64,000 bases of DNA from Saprospiraceae bacterium (GTDB taxonomy: Bacteria > Bacteroidota > Bacteroidia > Chitinophagales > Saprospiraceae). The notes beneath the pieces were generated by a model, which was given only the letters and a program-made list of their open reading frames with translations, was not told the DNA's origin and ran no database searches. The DNA lies in contig JANQQI010000055.1 in NCBI GenBank assembly GCA_028285085.1, forward strand, positions 94,027-158,026, written 5' to 3'. The translations under genes and the position numbers were made by a program. Below are positions 28,409 to 37,096 of the stretch, piece by piece (the stretch's first letter is position 1; every line of letters begins with the position of its first letter).

Positions 28409-28780
28409 TTATTTGTTTTCTAGATCCTGATATTTGTCTACTTGGAACCCTGGTTGACAGATACATAAAAAAATCAAATCCTCTGTACCTGTATTTCGGA
28501 TACGTTGGGCACTTCCTGCGGGAATGAAAACGCTATCGCCAGCTTGTATTTCGCCTAGTGAGCGGTTATCGATTTCCATCAAACCGGTGCCCGTCAATAT
28601 ATAATACAATTCATCCGTTTCTACTAAAGCATGCCAAGCCGTTATTTCTCCGACGCTTACTCGGGCTTGTGCTACTGAAAAACCAGGGTGTCGACTTTCG
28701 TTGAATAATTCTCGAATATAACAGCGTTCATCGGTATAAAATTCAGGCCGTTCGCCCTTTCGAATAATTTGAGCTGACAT
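28409..28780 (-). CDS. Cupin-domain protein
   Basis: 123 residues. The two cupin motifs are visible: AWHALVETDELYYILTGTGL (about 48-67) and GDSVFIPAGSAQRIRNTG (about 81-98). This is a single small beta-barrel, probably metal-binding (His and Glu in the first motif). Starts 9 bases after the end of the NAD(P)HX repair gene and ends 15 bases before the sirtuin start, so it is in the same transcript. Ligand unknown. Confidence 0.85.
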   Translation of the reverse strand: MSAQIIRKGERPEFYTDERCYIRELFNESRHPGFSVAQARVSVGEITAWHALVETDELYYILTGTGLMEIDNRSLGEIQAGDSVFIPAGSAQRIRNTGTEDLIFLCICQPGFQVDKYQDLENK

Positions 28781-28789
28781 GATATTACG

Positions 28790-30304
28790 TTAAGTTTTCA
28801 AAAAACGAAAAGCTGCTCCCAAATGATCGATCAAATCACTGGCAATCAAGGCTTCTTGGCTAAGTTGGGTTTCTACCGCTAAATCTCCCGCTAAGCCATG
28901 CAAATATACGCCTAGAATGACCGCCGCTTTAGGAGAGTAGCCTTGTGCGAGTAAACCTGTGATCATACCCGTCAAAACATCACCACTACCTCCTGTGGCC
29001 ATCCCCGGATTGCCCGTAGAATTGAAATAGCATTGGCCATCTGGTGTAGCAATACAAGAGTGAGCTCCTTTGAGCAAGAGATAGATATTTAACCTTTGGG
29101 CTTTTTCGCGCTGCAATTGGTTGCGTTCGAAATCATTAGCACAATCTCCGAATAAGCGACTAAATTCTTTGGGGTGAGGGGTTAGAATGCTGCCTGTCGG
29201 CAATTGCTCTAAAAGCTCAGGCTGCTGAGCAATGATGTTCAAAGCATCGGCATCTAAAACTAATGGGACCTCACTTTCGTGGATTAAGCTTTCCAACGCT
29301 GACTTGCTCTCAGTGTGGGTATCCATCCCACAACCGACCCCAATGGCACGATAACGACTCAAATCTTCCGGGATTTGTGAAATCAAATATTCGTGCCGAT
29401 CGATGCTGACCATCGCTTCCGGGATACTGTTTTGTAAAATTGCGTAAGCACATTTGGGCGCGTGCAGCGTGACTAGGCCCGTACCACTTCGTAAAGCGGC
29501 GCGTGTGGCCAATATGGCGGCACCTACCTTACCATAGCTTCCCGCTACCAGAAGCGCGTGACCAAATGTTCCCTTGTGATCGTATTTGTGCCGCGGCCGA
29601 AGCAATTGCTGAGCAAAGGATCGATCAACGTAGTGATATGGACTTTCTGCTTGTTCAATAAAGTCGGTATTTAACCCAATTGAACGAGTTGCCCATGCAC
29701 CTACCGCACGGTAATTCTCAGGAAAAAAGAAAGCCAGTTTTGGCAATTCAAAACTCAAGCTGTGATTAGCTTGAAGAGTAACGCCTGTACTCGGTTGATC
29801 ACAAAACAAACCGGAAGGAACATCAATTGCGATGCGAAGAAGATGCTGCTCGTTGAGATGCTCAATTAAACTCGCCCAATATCCTTTAAGAGGGCGACTA
29901 AGTCCCGAACCAAAGATGGCGTCGATGATCAGCCCGTGTTGTTGATCCAGCTCGGGTAGGGGATCTTCGGCCTGAATTCGGTAAACGGCAATATTTGAAC
30001 GCGGAGGCAATCGCTTGAGATTGGCCGTATAATCTGCTGACCTGGAGGTACCAATCTCGCATAGATAAAGTGATACTTCATAAAAGCGTTGATACAGCAG
30101 TCGGGCTACCACCAAGCCATCACCACCATTATTGCCGGGGCCGCAGAAAATGGCGACTTTTCCCAAGGCTGTGGGAAAGCGGTCGGTTAACCAGTCGGTA
30201 AAAACCGAAGCGGCCCGCTCCATCAAATCGAGGGAGCTAATGGGCTCGTGTTCGATAGTATAAGCGTCGAGCGCGCGAATTTGCTCAGCGCTAAGGATTT
30301 TCAT
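28790..30304 (-). CDS. nnrD: Bifunctional NAD(P)HX epimerase / ADP-dependent dehydratase
   Basis: 504 residues; repairs hydrated NADH and NADPH. The N-terminal YjeF_N epimerase half has FCGPGNNGGDGLVVARLLY (about 53-71) and AIDVPSGL. The C-terminal ribokinase-like dehydratase half has RSGTGLVTLHAP, LTPHPKEFSRLFG and GNPGMATGGSGDVLTGM (about 432-448). Its start codon overlaps the stop of the upstream serine hydrolase gene (TAATG arrangement), so translation is coupled. Confidence 0.95.
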   Translation of the reverse strand: MKILSAEQIRALDAYTIEHEPISSLDLMERAASVFTDWLTDRFPTALGKVAIFCGPGNNGGDGLVVARLLYQRFYEVSLYLCEIGTSRSADYTANLKRLPPRSNIAVYRIQAEDPLPELDQQHGLIIDAIFGSGLSRPLKGYWASLIEHLNEQHLLRIAIDVPSGLFCDQPSTGVTLQANHSLSFELPKLAFFFPENYRAVGAWATRSIGLNTDFIEQAESPYHYVDRSFAQQLLRPRHKYDHKGTFGHALLVAGSYGKVGAAILATRAALRSGTGLVTLHAPKCAYAILQNSIPEAMVSIDRHEYLISQIPEDLSRYRAIGVGCGMDTHTESKSALESLIHESEVPLVLDADALNIIAQQPELLEQLPTGSILTPHPKEFSRLFGDCANDFERNQLQREKAQRLNIYLLLKGAHSCIATPDGQCYFNSTGNPGMATGGSGDVLTGMITGLLAQGYSPKAAVILGVYLHGLAGDLAVETQLSQEALIASDLIDHLGAAFRFLKT

Positions 30305-31818
30305 TAGTGTTGAACCAATTTTTGGTGATAAATCTGGTCGTCGATTTGTAGACTGATGATGTAGATACCGGCACTATGATCACTAAACCAATCAAATTGC
30401 TGGGTACCGGCAGGGTAGACCGCGTTAACAGGCTGCGCAACGAGTTGTCCCAATTCATTGTAAATCCGTAATTGGACCTGCTCACTTTGTGGTAAGGTCC
30501 AACTAATGGTCGTATGGCCATTTACCGCAGGATTAGGTGCGAGACTAAATTGTAATTCTCGATCCAGAGGATTTTCTGTGCTTACCGGAACAAAGTTGAT
30601 GAAGGCACAATGTAAGTCGTTGACCAGTTCGGTCAAATCATCAGAATCTTGGGTGCCATCATTGCTATGGACCGCAATACTGATATCATCTTCGTCATTG
30701 TAGAATACCTGAGAAGAGTAAATGATATCTCCGCCGTGTCCCCAACCATCAACATCATCACATTCAAAAGCTTGATTGAACGTACCGAGGCCAGCACCTA
30801 GCAGAGGATAAGCTGCCGCAGGAAAAGGAATTGAATTGCGCATTTCAGCTAAAGAAGCAGCCTCTAAGACCTCGCCTGATTGCAGGGCTCGCATCCAAAT
30901 GGAAATATCTGTAGGGCGGGCAAGATAACCACCAGCAGACCAAGCCGCACTGAAAAGTCCATTGGTTGAAAGATTTAAACCCTGGAAATCCAGTGGGTTA
31001 CCCGTGTTGAAGAGATCGAACCAGAGGTGGGCGATGTCATAAGTCGAATTGGTTTCGTAAGCACCCAAAGTGATATTTTCCAAACCAAGGGGCACCAAAA
31101 AGCGCTGGCGAATTTCGGTATGATAGGTATTGTTGGATGCGGATTCAATGACTAGGCCAAGCAAAAGGAAATTTGTATTAGAGTAGCCCCAATCCGTTCC
31201 TTGCTCAAAGATTGGCGCCAAGACAAAACCTTCGATAATTTCTTGAGGCGTCCAAATACGGCTTAAGTCCGCATTAATTGAATCTCCCAGAGCAAGATTA
31301 TTCGTATAGTCGTAAATACCACTTGTGTGAGACATTAATTGTCGAATGGTAATCGTTGGATCGACATTATCATAATCGTCTATATAATCGCCGATTGGAT
31401 CATCGATATTTAACAGATTATCTTCCGCCATGTCCAGAATACAAGCGGCAGTTAGCGTTTTGGTAACCGAACCGATAGCAAACAGCATATCTGGGTTTAC
31501 AGAAATAGATACGGTACTGTTACCTGCTGATCCAGCCCAGATTTCACCACCGATATTTACCGCTGCGGAGAGACCAATGTAATCATTGTCTTCAAGATAA
31601 GTGTCCACTATCTCTTGGAAGGCTGCGGCTAGTTGGGGATCAATTTCATCTCGTTGACTAGCAGATGTATGGGGAGGAATAGACGATTCGACGACGGGCG
31701 CAGGCATCTCTTTCGGAGGATAAATCAGCAGATTCCAATGATCGCGCGGTGTGACTTGCGCTTGTAGGCTAAGCCCGAAAAAAAGACTACACAAAATTAC
31801 AACTACACGTTTTTTCAT
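30304..31818 (-). CDS. Secreted class C beta-lactamase-like serine hydrolase with T9SS sorting domain
   Basis: About 504 residues from the ATG at 31818, which begins a signal peptide (MKKRVVVILCSLFFGLSLQA). The penicillin-binding fold has the SxxK nucleophile in AIGSVTKTLTAA, the YxN-type motif YSNTNF and the terminal HGG in GHGGDIIYSS. The C-terminal 85 residues are a type A T9SS domain (LAPNPAVNGHTTISW, YNELGQLV, SAGIYIISLQ). Probably an exported or surface peptidase or esterase, not necessarily a resistance enzyme. First gene of the minus-strand cluster with nnrD. Confidence 0.9.
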   Translation of the reverse strand: MKKRVVVILCSLFFGLSLQAQVTPRDHWNLLIYPPKEMPAPVVESSIPPHTSASQRDEIDPQLAAAFQEIVDTYLEDNDYIGLSAAVNIGGEIWAGSAGNSTVSISVNPDMLFAIGSVTKTLTAACILDMAEDNLLNIDDPIGDYIDDYDNVDPTITIRQLMSHTSGIYDYTNNLALGDSINADLSRIWTPQEIIEGFVLAPIFEQGTDWGYSNTNFLLLGLVIESASNNTYHTEIRQRFLVPLGLENITLGAYETNSTYDIAHLWFDLFNTGNPLDFQGLNLSTNGLFSAAWSAGGYLARPTDISIWMRALQSGEVLEAASLAEMRNSIPFPAAAYPLLGAGLGTFNQAFECDDVDGWGHGGDIIYSSQVFYNDEDDISIAVHSNDGTQDSDDLTELVNDLHCAFINFVPVSTENPLDRELQFSLAPNPAVNGHTTISWTLPQSEQVQLRIYNELGQLVAQPVNAVYPAGTQQFDWFSDHSAGIYIISLQIDDQIYHQKLVQH

Positions 31819-31845
31819 ATTATAAGATTTTGGTATTTTTCTAAA

Positions 31846-32946
31846 ATGAAGATAGCAGATTTTTTTCATGATTTAAAGGTAATTGAGCTGGCGAGTGTTC
31901 TGGCCGGACCGGCTGTTGGGATGTTTTTTTCGGAATTAGGCGCACAGGTGACGAAAGTGGAAAATAAACGCGCCGGAGGAGATGTGACGCGACAGTGGAA
32001 ATTGCCCTCAGAATCGAAAGAAGACCCGGTATCCGCTTATTATTGCAGTGTGAATTGGCGAAAAAAAGTCCTACAATTGGATCTGTCGCAGTTAGAGGAT
32101 CGCGAGCAAATTTATGAGTTGGTCAAGGATGCGGATATCGTTATCAGTAATTTCAAGCCAGGCTCGGCCGCCCGTATTGGTATGGACGCCGCTCGCTTAC
32201 GCTCGCTGAATCCACGCTTGATTTATGCTGAACTGAGTGCATTTGGTGAAGCATCGAAGCGGCCGGCTTTTGATATCGTATTGCAAGCGGAGGCCGGCTT
32301 TTTGTATATGACCGGAGAGCCCGGCCGACCTCCGGTGCGTATGCCCGTCGCTTTGATTGACTTGCTAGCGGCGCACCAACTCAAAGAAGCTATCTTATTA
32401 GCATTGCTGCAGCGCGAGAGAACGGGGGAGGGGAGCGTGGTGCGCACCTCCTTACTGGCCGCAGCTATTGCTTCGCTCGCCAATCAAGCGACCAATTGGT
32501 TGATGGCCGGCCATATTCCTCAACCAATGGGAACGCAGCATCCGAATATTGCGCCTTACGGAGATGTTTTCTATACCAAAGATGAAAAGCCTTTGACTCT
32601 AGCGGTGGGGAATGATAAGCAGTTTGCTGCATTATGCCATTGTCTGGAGGCCGATAAACTTCAAGAGGATGAGCAATTTAAAACCAACATTCTACGCGTG
32701 CGACATCGGGTAGCCCTTGAGGCGGCATTAACACCCTTGATCCGACAATTTGAGCGTGAGGTCTTACAACAGCGTTTTCAGGCCAATGGTGTGCCAGCCG
32801 GCAGTATTTTTGACATGTCGGAGGTATTCTCGTCACCCTTGGCACAAAGTATGATTCTTGAAGAAGAGATAGAAGGCGTGGCGACCCGCCGGGTAAGCAC
32901 TGTTGCCTTCGATATGATTATGCAAGCTAACGGGCATGATGAATGA
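31846..32946 (+). CDS. CoA transferase family III (CaiB/BaiF-like)
   Basis: 366 residues. N-terminal LASVLAGPAVGMFFSELGAQ (about 16-35) and the block with the catalytic Asp, RPAFDIVLQAEAGFLYMTG (about 138-156), identify the family. Transfers CoA between carboxylic acids; the substrate is unknown. Divergent from the serine hydrolase with only 27 bases between their start codons, so their promoters must overlap or lie within the neighbouring coding sequence. Confidence 0.92.
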   Translation: MKIADFFHDLKVIELASVLAGPAVGMFFSELGAQVTKVENKRAGGDVTRQWKLPSESKEDPVSAYYCSVNWRKKVLQLDLSQLEDREQIYELVKDADIVISNFKPGSAARIGMDAARLRSLNPRLIYAELSAFGEASKRPAFDIVLQAEAGFLYMTGEPGRPPVRMPVALIDLLAAHQLKEAILLALLQRERTGEGSVVRTSLLAAAIASLANQATNWLMAGHIPQPMGTQHPNIAPYGDVFYTKDEKPLTLAVGNDKQFAALCHCLEADKLQEDEQFKTNILRVRHRVALEAALTPLIRQFEREVLQQRFQANGVPAGSIFDMSEVFSSPLAQSMILEEEIEGVATRRVSTVAFDMIMQANGHDE

Positions 32947-32993
32947 AAAAGTGACTAATTCGTTGCGATTTGAAATGGGATTGCCTATTTTTA

Positions 32994-35927
32994 GTGAACT
33001 TAAACGCTAAAATTTTGCTAAAAAAGAGCCTTAGACCGTTATTATTGGGCTTAATTCTATGTAGCGTTTTCACTCCCCAATTGCTAGCAACGCACATTGT
33101 AGGGGGTGAAATGACGTATCGTTGCCTAGGTAATGACAATTACGAAATTCGACTCACCATTTTCCGTGATTGCTTCAATGGAAGCCCCAATGCTTATTTT
33201 GATGATCCTGCCAAAATAGGTATCTACGACTTTGAAGGGACCTTACTCGATAGTTTATTTATTCCATTTATTGAGACACAAGATGATACGCTTAACCCCA
33301 TCTTGTCCGACCCTTGCCTGGTAGTGCCTCCAAATGTGTGTGTACACACCACTTTTTATCTAGATACGGTGCAGTTGCCGGTAATTCCCGGCGGCTACGA
33401 GCTCCGTTACCAACGTTGCTGTCGTAATGTAACGATTGTTAATATAATTGATCCTCTCGGGACCGGAGCGACCTTTGGGGTGACTTTATCCGAGACCGCC
33501 TTACAAGAATGTAATAGTAGTGCGACCTTTTTACAATGGCCGCCGATCTATATATGCGTCAATGAACCGATTAATTTTGATCAATCCGCGATAGATATTG
33601 ATGGGGATTCGATAGTTTATAGGCTTTGTACGCCTCTCGATGGTGCAACGCCTGAAGAACCTGAGCCCATTCCTTCTCTGCATACTACTCCTGAAGAGGT
33701 GGTCTGGATAGATCCGCCTTACAATCTTGACAATGTACTCGGGGGAATTCCCTTGGCTATCAATGAACAGACTGGTTTACTGACCGGTACTCCCAGTACT
33801 GTAGGCCAATTTGTAGTCGGTATCTGCTTGGAGGAATACCGAGATGGTAATTTGATTTCGACTACGCGGCGTGATTTCCAATACAATGTCGGCGTGTGTG
33901 GTGTCGCTTTATCTTCTTTCTTTGCACCCGAAATTTACTGTGAAGGTTTGGAGGTGAACTTCATCAATCAAAGTAGCAATGCCGATGATTTCGAATGGTA
34001 CTTCAATGATCCCGGTAACCCTGGTGCATTTTCGGATGAATTTAGCCCAACCTACACTTTTTCGGATACTGGGGCTTATACGGTATTACTCGTAGCTGAA
34101 CCCGGTGGAGAATGTGTCGATTCCTTTGAACAAGAGATTTATTTGCAATACCCTTCCTTATTTGCGGATTTTGATTTTAACTATGTCAACTGTACCGATA
34201 GTCTGATCATTCAAGTGAATGATTTGACTATTGATACCATTTCGGAGCCGGAGATTTGGGTTTGGACCTTACGAGATGCAGATGGTATTGTAATTGGTAC
34301 TTCGAATGAGCAAAATCCTTCCTTTGCTATTACGACCAGCACAGAAGTAACGCTTGAGTTAGTGGTCACAGCCGCAAATGGTTGTCAACAAACGCTAGTT
34401 GAAGTCTTTCCAGCTAATGTTTTTAACGAAGACTCATTTCCGGATGTGATTACGAGTTGTTTTGATACAGCCGTTCCTTTGAATCCTGATCCTTTACCGG
34501 GAGTATCTTACACTTGGACCCCTTCGACGGGTTTAGATAATCCCACTTCCCCAACGCCAATTGCTTCACCGGATGAAACGACCACTTATGTGGTGTTTAT
34601 TCAGAGTTTTGGCAATTGTCAGTTGTTCGATACGGTGACGGTGGTCGTCGATTCACTGGCTGCTGATTTTACTTATGAAGCACCCTGTGATCAGGAAGTA
34701 TCTTTTTTCAACGATAGTTACAATGCCGAGAGCTTTGCATGGTATTTCAATGATCCGGCAAATCCGACTTCATTTTCATTTTTAGAAAATCCAACCTATA
34801 CGTATGCTGATAGTGGTTCCTATTCTGTTCTATTAGTTGCGGATAATGGTCCGTATTGTTTAGACAGTATTATACAAGATATTGATGTAGGGGCCACGGC
34901 ACTGATGCCTGATTTTACCTTCGAATTTGAAGGTTGTAGTGATAGTATTCTGATTGAAGTTACTGACTTCTCGAGTCACGCGGATTCACTAGATTTTACT
35001 TGGGATTGGACTTTGAGTGATATGGATGGTGAGGTATTAGGAACGTCGAATGCACAAAATCCAGATTTCACAGTCTACAGTAGTAATATCTTAGATTTGA
35101 GTTTGACCATTACGGATACCGAAGGCTGTGATTGGACTTATGTAGAAACATTCCCGATCAATATATTCTCAACGGATTTGATTCCGGATGCAAGCCTACT
35201 CTGTCCTAATGATACAACCCAACTCAATCCAAATCCACTTCCGGGCGTAACCTATAGTTGGTCTCCGGCAACCGATTTGAGCGATGCATCTGCAACTAGT
35301 CCACTGGCTTTTCCCGACCAAGCAATGACTTATTTTGTGGTACTCGAGGATGCTTTTGGCTGTTCTTACAACGATACGGTTCAAGTCACAGTTGGTGATT
35401 ATATACCCTTCGTGGATGCATTTGCCGATCCAGATACCATCTTTCAGGGAGATACCACACAATTATTTGGAACCATTGAACCTGGCTATCAATATTTTTG
35501 GGACCCCACTGAAAGTTTGAACGATCCTAATATCGCCGAGCCATTTGCTTTCCCGGATGAAACGACGGCCTATACCTTGGAGATCATCGATAGTGAAGGT
35601 TGTAATAACGAAGTCCAATTATCCGTCGTGGTGGTTGAGCCCATTTGTGAAGAGCCATTCGTGTTTTTTCCGAATGCTTTCACACCCAATAACGACGGCG
35701 AAAATGATATCATCCAGGTTTTCGGTAACCACATCGAAGTGATGGAACTGGTGATTTACAATCGCTGGGGGCAAAAAGTCTTCGAAAGTACAGATCCTCA
35801 AGTCGGTTGGGATGGGACTTTTGAAGGAGAGACCTTGGAGCCAGATGCTTACGGTTTCTACTTATACGTCTTATGCGTAGGAGGAGAGGAGTACTATAAG
35901 CAGGGCAATATCATGTTGCTGAAGTAA
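32994..35927 (+). CDS. Giant secreted PKD-repeat protein with gliding-type C-terminal domain
   Basis: About 977 residues from the GTG at 32994, which starts a signal peptide (NLNAKILLKKSLRPLLLG). The in-frame TTG at 32970 adds eight residues and is less likely. The mature N-terminus (ATHIVGGEMTYRCLGNDNY) and the block TGLLTGTPSTVGQFVVGICL are a Bacteroidota surface-protein module. Two PKD-like domains follow (FEWYFNDPGNPGAFSDEFSP and FAWYFNDPANPTSFSFLENP) with repeated LNPDPLPGVSYTW-type units. The last 90 residues (FVFFPNAFTPNNDGENDI, VIYNRWGQKVFES) are a type B T9SS/gliding C-terminal domain. Cell-surface adhesin or structural role is inferred. The N-terminal module recurs in the gene at 60725. 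Confidence 0.9.
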   Translation: MNLNAKILLKKSLRPLLLGLILCSVFTPQLLATHIVGGEMTYRCLGNDNYEIRLTIFRDCFNGSPNAYFDDPAKIGIYDFEGTLLDSLFIPFIETQDDTLNPILSDPCLVVPPNVCVHTTFYLDTVQLPVIPGGYELRYQRCCRNVTIVNIIDPLGTGATFGVTLSETALQECNSSATFLQWPPIYICVNEPINFDQSAIDIDGDSIVYRLCTPLDGATPEEPEPIPSLHTTPEEVVWIDPPYNLDNVLGGIPLAINEQTGLLTGTPSTVGQFVVGICLEEYRDGNLISTTRRDFQYNVGVCGVALSSFFAPEIYCEGLEVNFINQSSNADDFEWYFNDPGNPGAFSDEFSPTYTFSDTGAYTVLLVAEPGGECVDSFEQEIYLQYPSLFADFDFNYVNCTDSLIIQVNDLTIDTISEPEIWVWTLRDADGIVIGTSNEQNPSFAITTSTEVTLELVVTAANGCQQTLVEVFPANVFNEDSFPDVITSCFDTAVPLNPDPLPGVSYTWTPSTGLDNPTSPTPIASPDETTTYVVFIQSFGNCQLFDTVTVVVDSLAADFTYEAPCDQEVSFFNDSYNAESFAWYFNDPANPTSFSFLENPTYTYADSGSYSVLLVADNGPYCLDSIIQDIDVGATALMPDFTFEFEGCSDSILIEVTDFSSHADSLDFTWDWTLSDMDGEVLGTSNAQNPDFTVYSSNILDLSLTITDTEGCDWTYVETFPINIFSTDLIPDASLLCPNDTTQLNPNPLPGVTYSWSPATDLSDASATSPLAFPDQAMTYFVVLEDAFGCSYNDTVQVTVGDYIPFVDAFADPDTIFQGDTTQLFGTIEPGYQYFWDPTESLNDPNIAEPFAFPDETTAYTLEIIDSEGCNNEVQLSVVVVEPICEEPFVFFPNAFTPNNDGENDIIQVFGNHIEVMELVIYNRWGQKVFESTDPQVGWDGTFEGETLEPDAYGFYLYVLCVGGEEYYKQGNIMLLK

Positions 35928-35933
35928 ATAAAA

Positions 35934-35958
35934 CCCAAAGGCCAGAACGACCTTTGGG
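35934..35958 (-). terminator. Terminator of the SPFH gene
   Basis: Stem CCCAAAGG / CCTTTGGG (35934-35941 with 35951-35958), followed on the minus strand by TTTTATTTA. It lies between convergent genes and may work for both, but only the minus side has a U-tract. Confidence 0.75.
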
Positions 35959-35975
35959 CAACTTATCGAAACGTT

Positions 35976-36911
35976 TTACTTTTTCAATTTTGGTGGGGTA
36001 TTCTTACCCTTCATGGATTCTCCTATTTGCTGCGAAGCGGAAAAGGAGGTGACCATTTGGCTCAGCATATCGGAAGCCGAAGAAGGGGCATTGGGTAAGA
36101 GAATCAAATTACTATTGGTATTCTCACCGAGCGCTTGCAAGGTATCATAATGCTGAGTGATCACGATCAAGGCCGAAGCTTCCTGTGAGTTGATACCTAC
36201 TTGGTTCAAGACTTCAACGGACTCTTCCAGACCACGTGCGATTTCACGACGCTGATCAGCGATACCCTGTCCTTGCAGTTTCTTACTCTCCGCCTCAGCC
36301 TGTGCTCGAGCAACGATGCGAATACGCTCTGATTCTGCTTCGTACTCAGCCGCCAGCTTTTCACGCTCCGCTGCATTAATACGGTTCATAGCCTGCTTTA
36401 CCGCATTATCAGGATCAATGTCCGTCACCAGTGCTTTCACAATACCGTAGCCATATTCATTCATCGCCTCTTGCAACTCTCGCAGGATGGCTACTGCAAT
36501 ATCATCCTTGCGTACAAAGACATCATCCAATTTGAGCTTAGGCACTTCTGCACGCACCACATCAAATACATAGGACGTGATCTGCTCGTGTGGGTTTTCC
36601 AGTTTATAGAATGCATCGTAAATAGCATCTTTCAACACCTTGAACTGAACCGAGACTTTGAGTTTTACAAAAACATCATCTTTGGTTTTGGTTTCCACCA
36701 AAACATCAAGTTGATCAATTTTCAAACTCAAACGACCCGCGACGGTGTCGACAAATGGAATTTTGAACTGAAGTCCAGGTTGTTTGATGCTATGGAACTT
36801 ACCGAGTCGTTGTACGACTGCCGCTGTCTGCTGCTTAACGGTAAACAAACCACTGAAAATAATAACCATAGCCAAAAACAGAAAGGGGATTAACACTTGT
36901 ACGTTCTCCAT
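35976..36911 (-). CDS. SPFH/band 7 membrane protein (stomatin/prohibitin-like)
   Basis: 311 residues with one N-terminal helix (about 6-24). The SPFH domain begins at TAAVVQRLGKFHSIKQPGLQ (about 29-48) and continues with YDAFYKLENPHEQITSYVFD. A charged helical coiled region follows (INAAEREKLAAEYEAESERI), then LIVITQHYDTLQALGENTNS. Forms membrane-bound oligomers at membrane microdomains. No NfeD partner gene is adjacent. Confidence 0.93.
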   Translation of the reverse strand: MENVQVLIPFLFLAMVIIFSGLFTVKQQTAAVVQRLGKFHSIKQPGLQFKIPFVDTVAGRLSLKIDQLDVLVETKTKDDVFVKLKVSVQFKVLKDAIYDAFYKLENPHEQITSYVFDVVRAEVPKLKLDDVFVRKDDIAVAILRELQEAMNEYGYGIVKALVTDIDPDNAVKQAMNRINAAEREKLAAEYEAESERIRIVARAQAEAESKKLQGQGIADQRREIARGLEESVEVLNQVGINSQEASALIVITQHYDTLQALGENTNSNLILLPNAPSSASDMLSQMVTSFSASQQIGESMKGKNTPPKLKK

Positions 36912-37096
36912 AATATTCGTATTAGTTTAAATAGGATTTTTTGAATAAAAGACATCGATGATAAGAGACGAAGACTTCAGCTTTTTACCGTCGACGTGTC
37001 TGAATATTCTACGGAAAAAGGGATGAATAGGCTACAATATACGACGGAACGAAGGAAAAAATTCGATGTACCTAGGAAAGAAGAGGGATTATTGAT

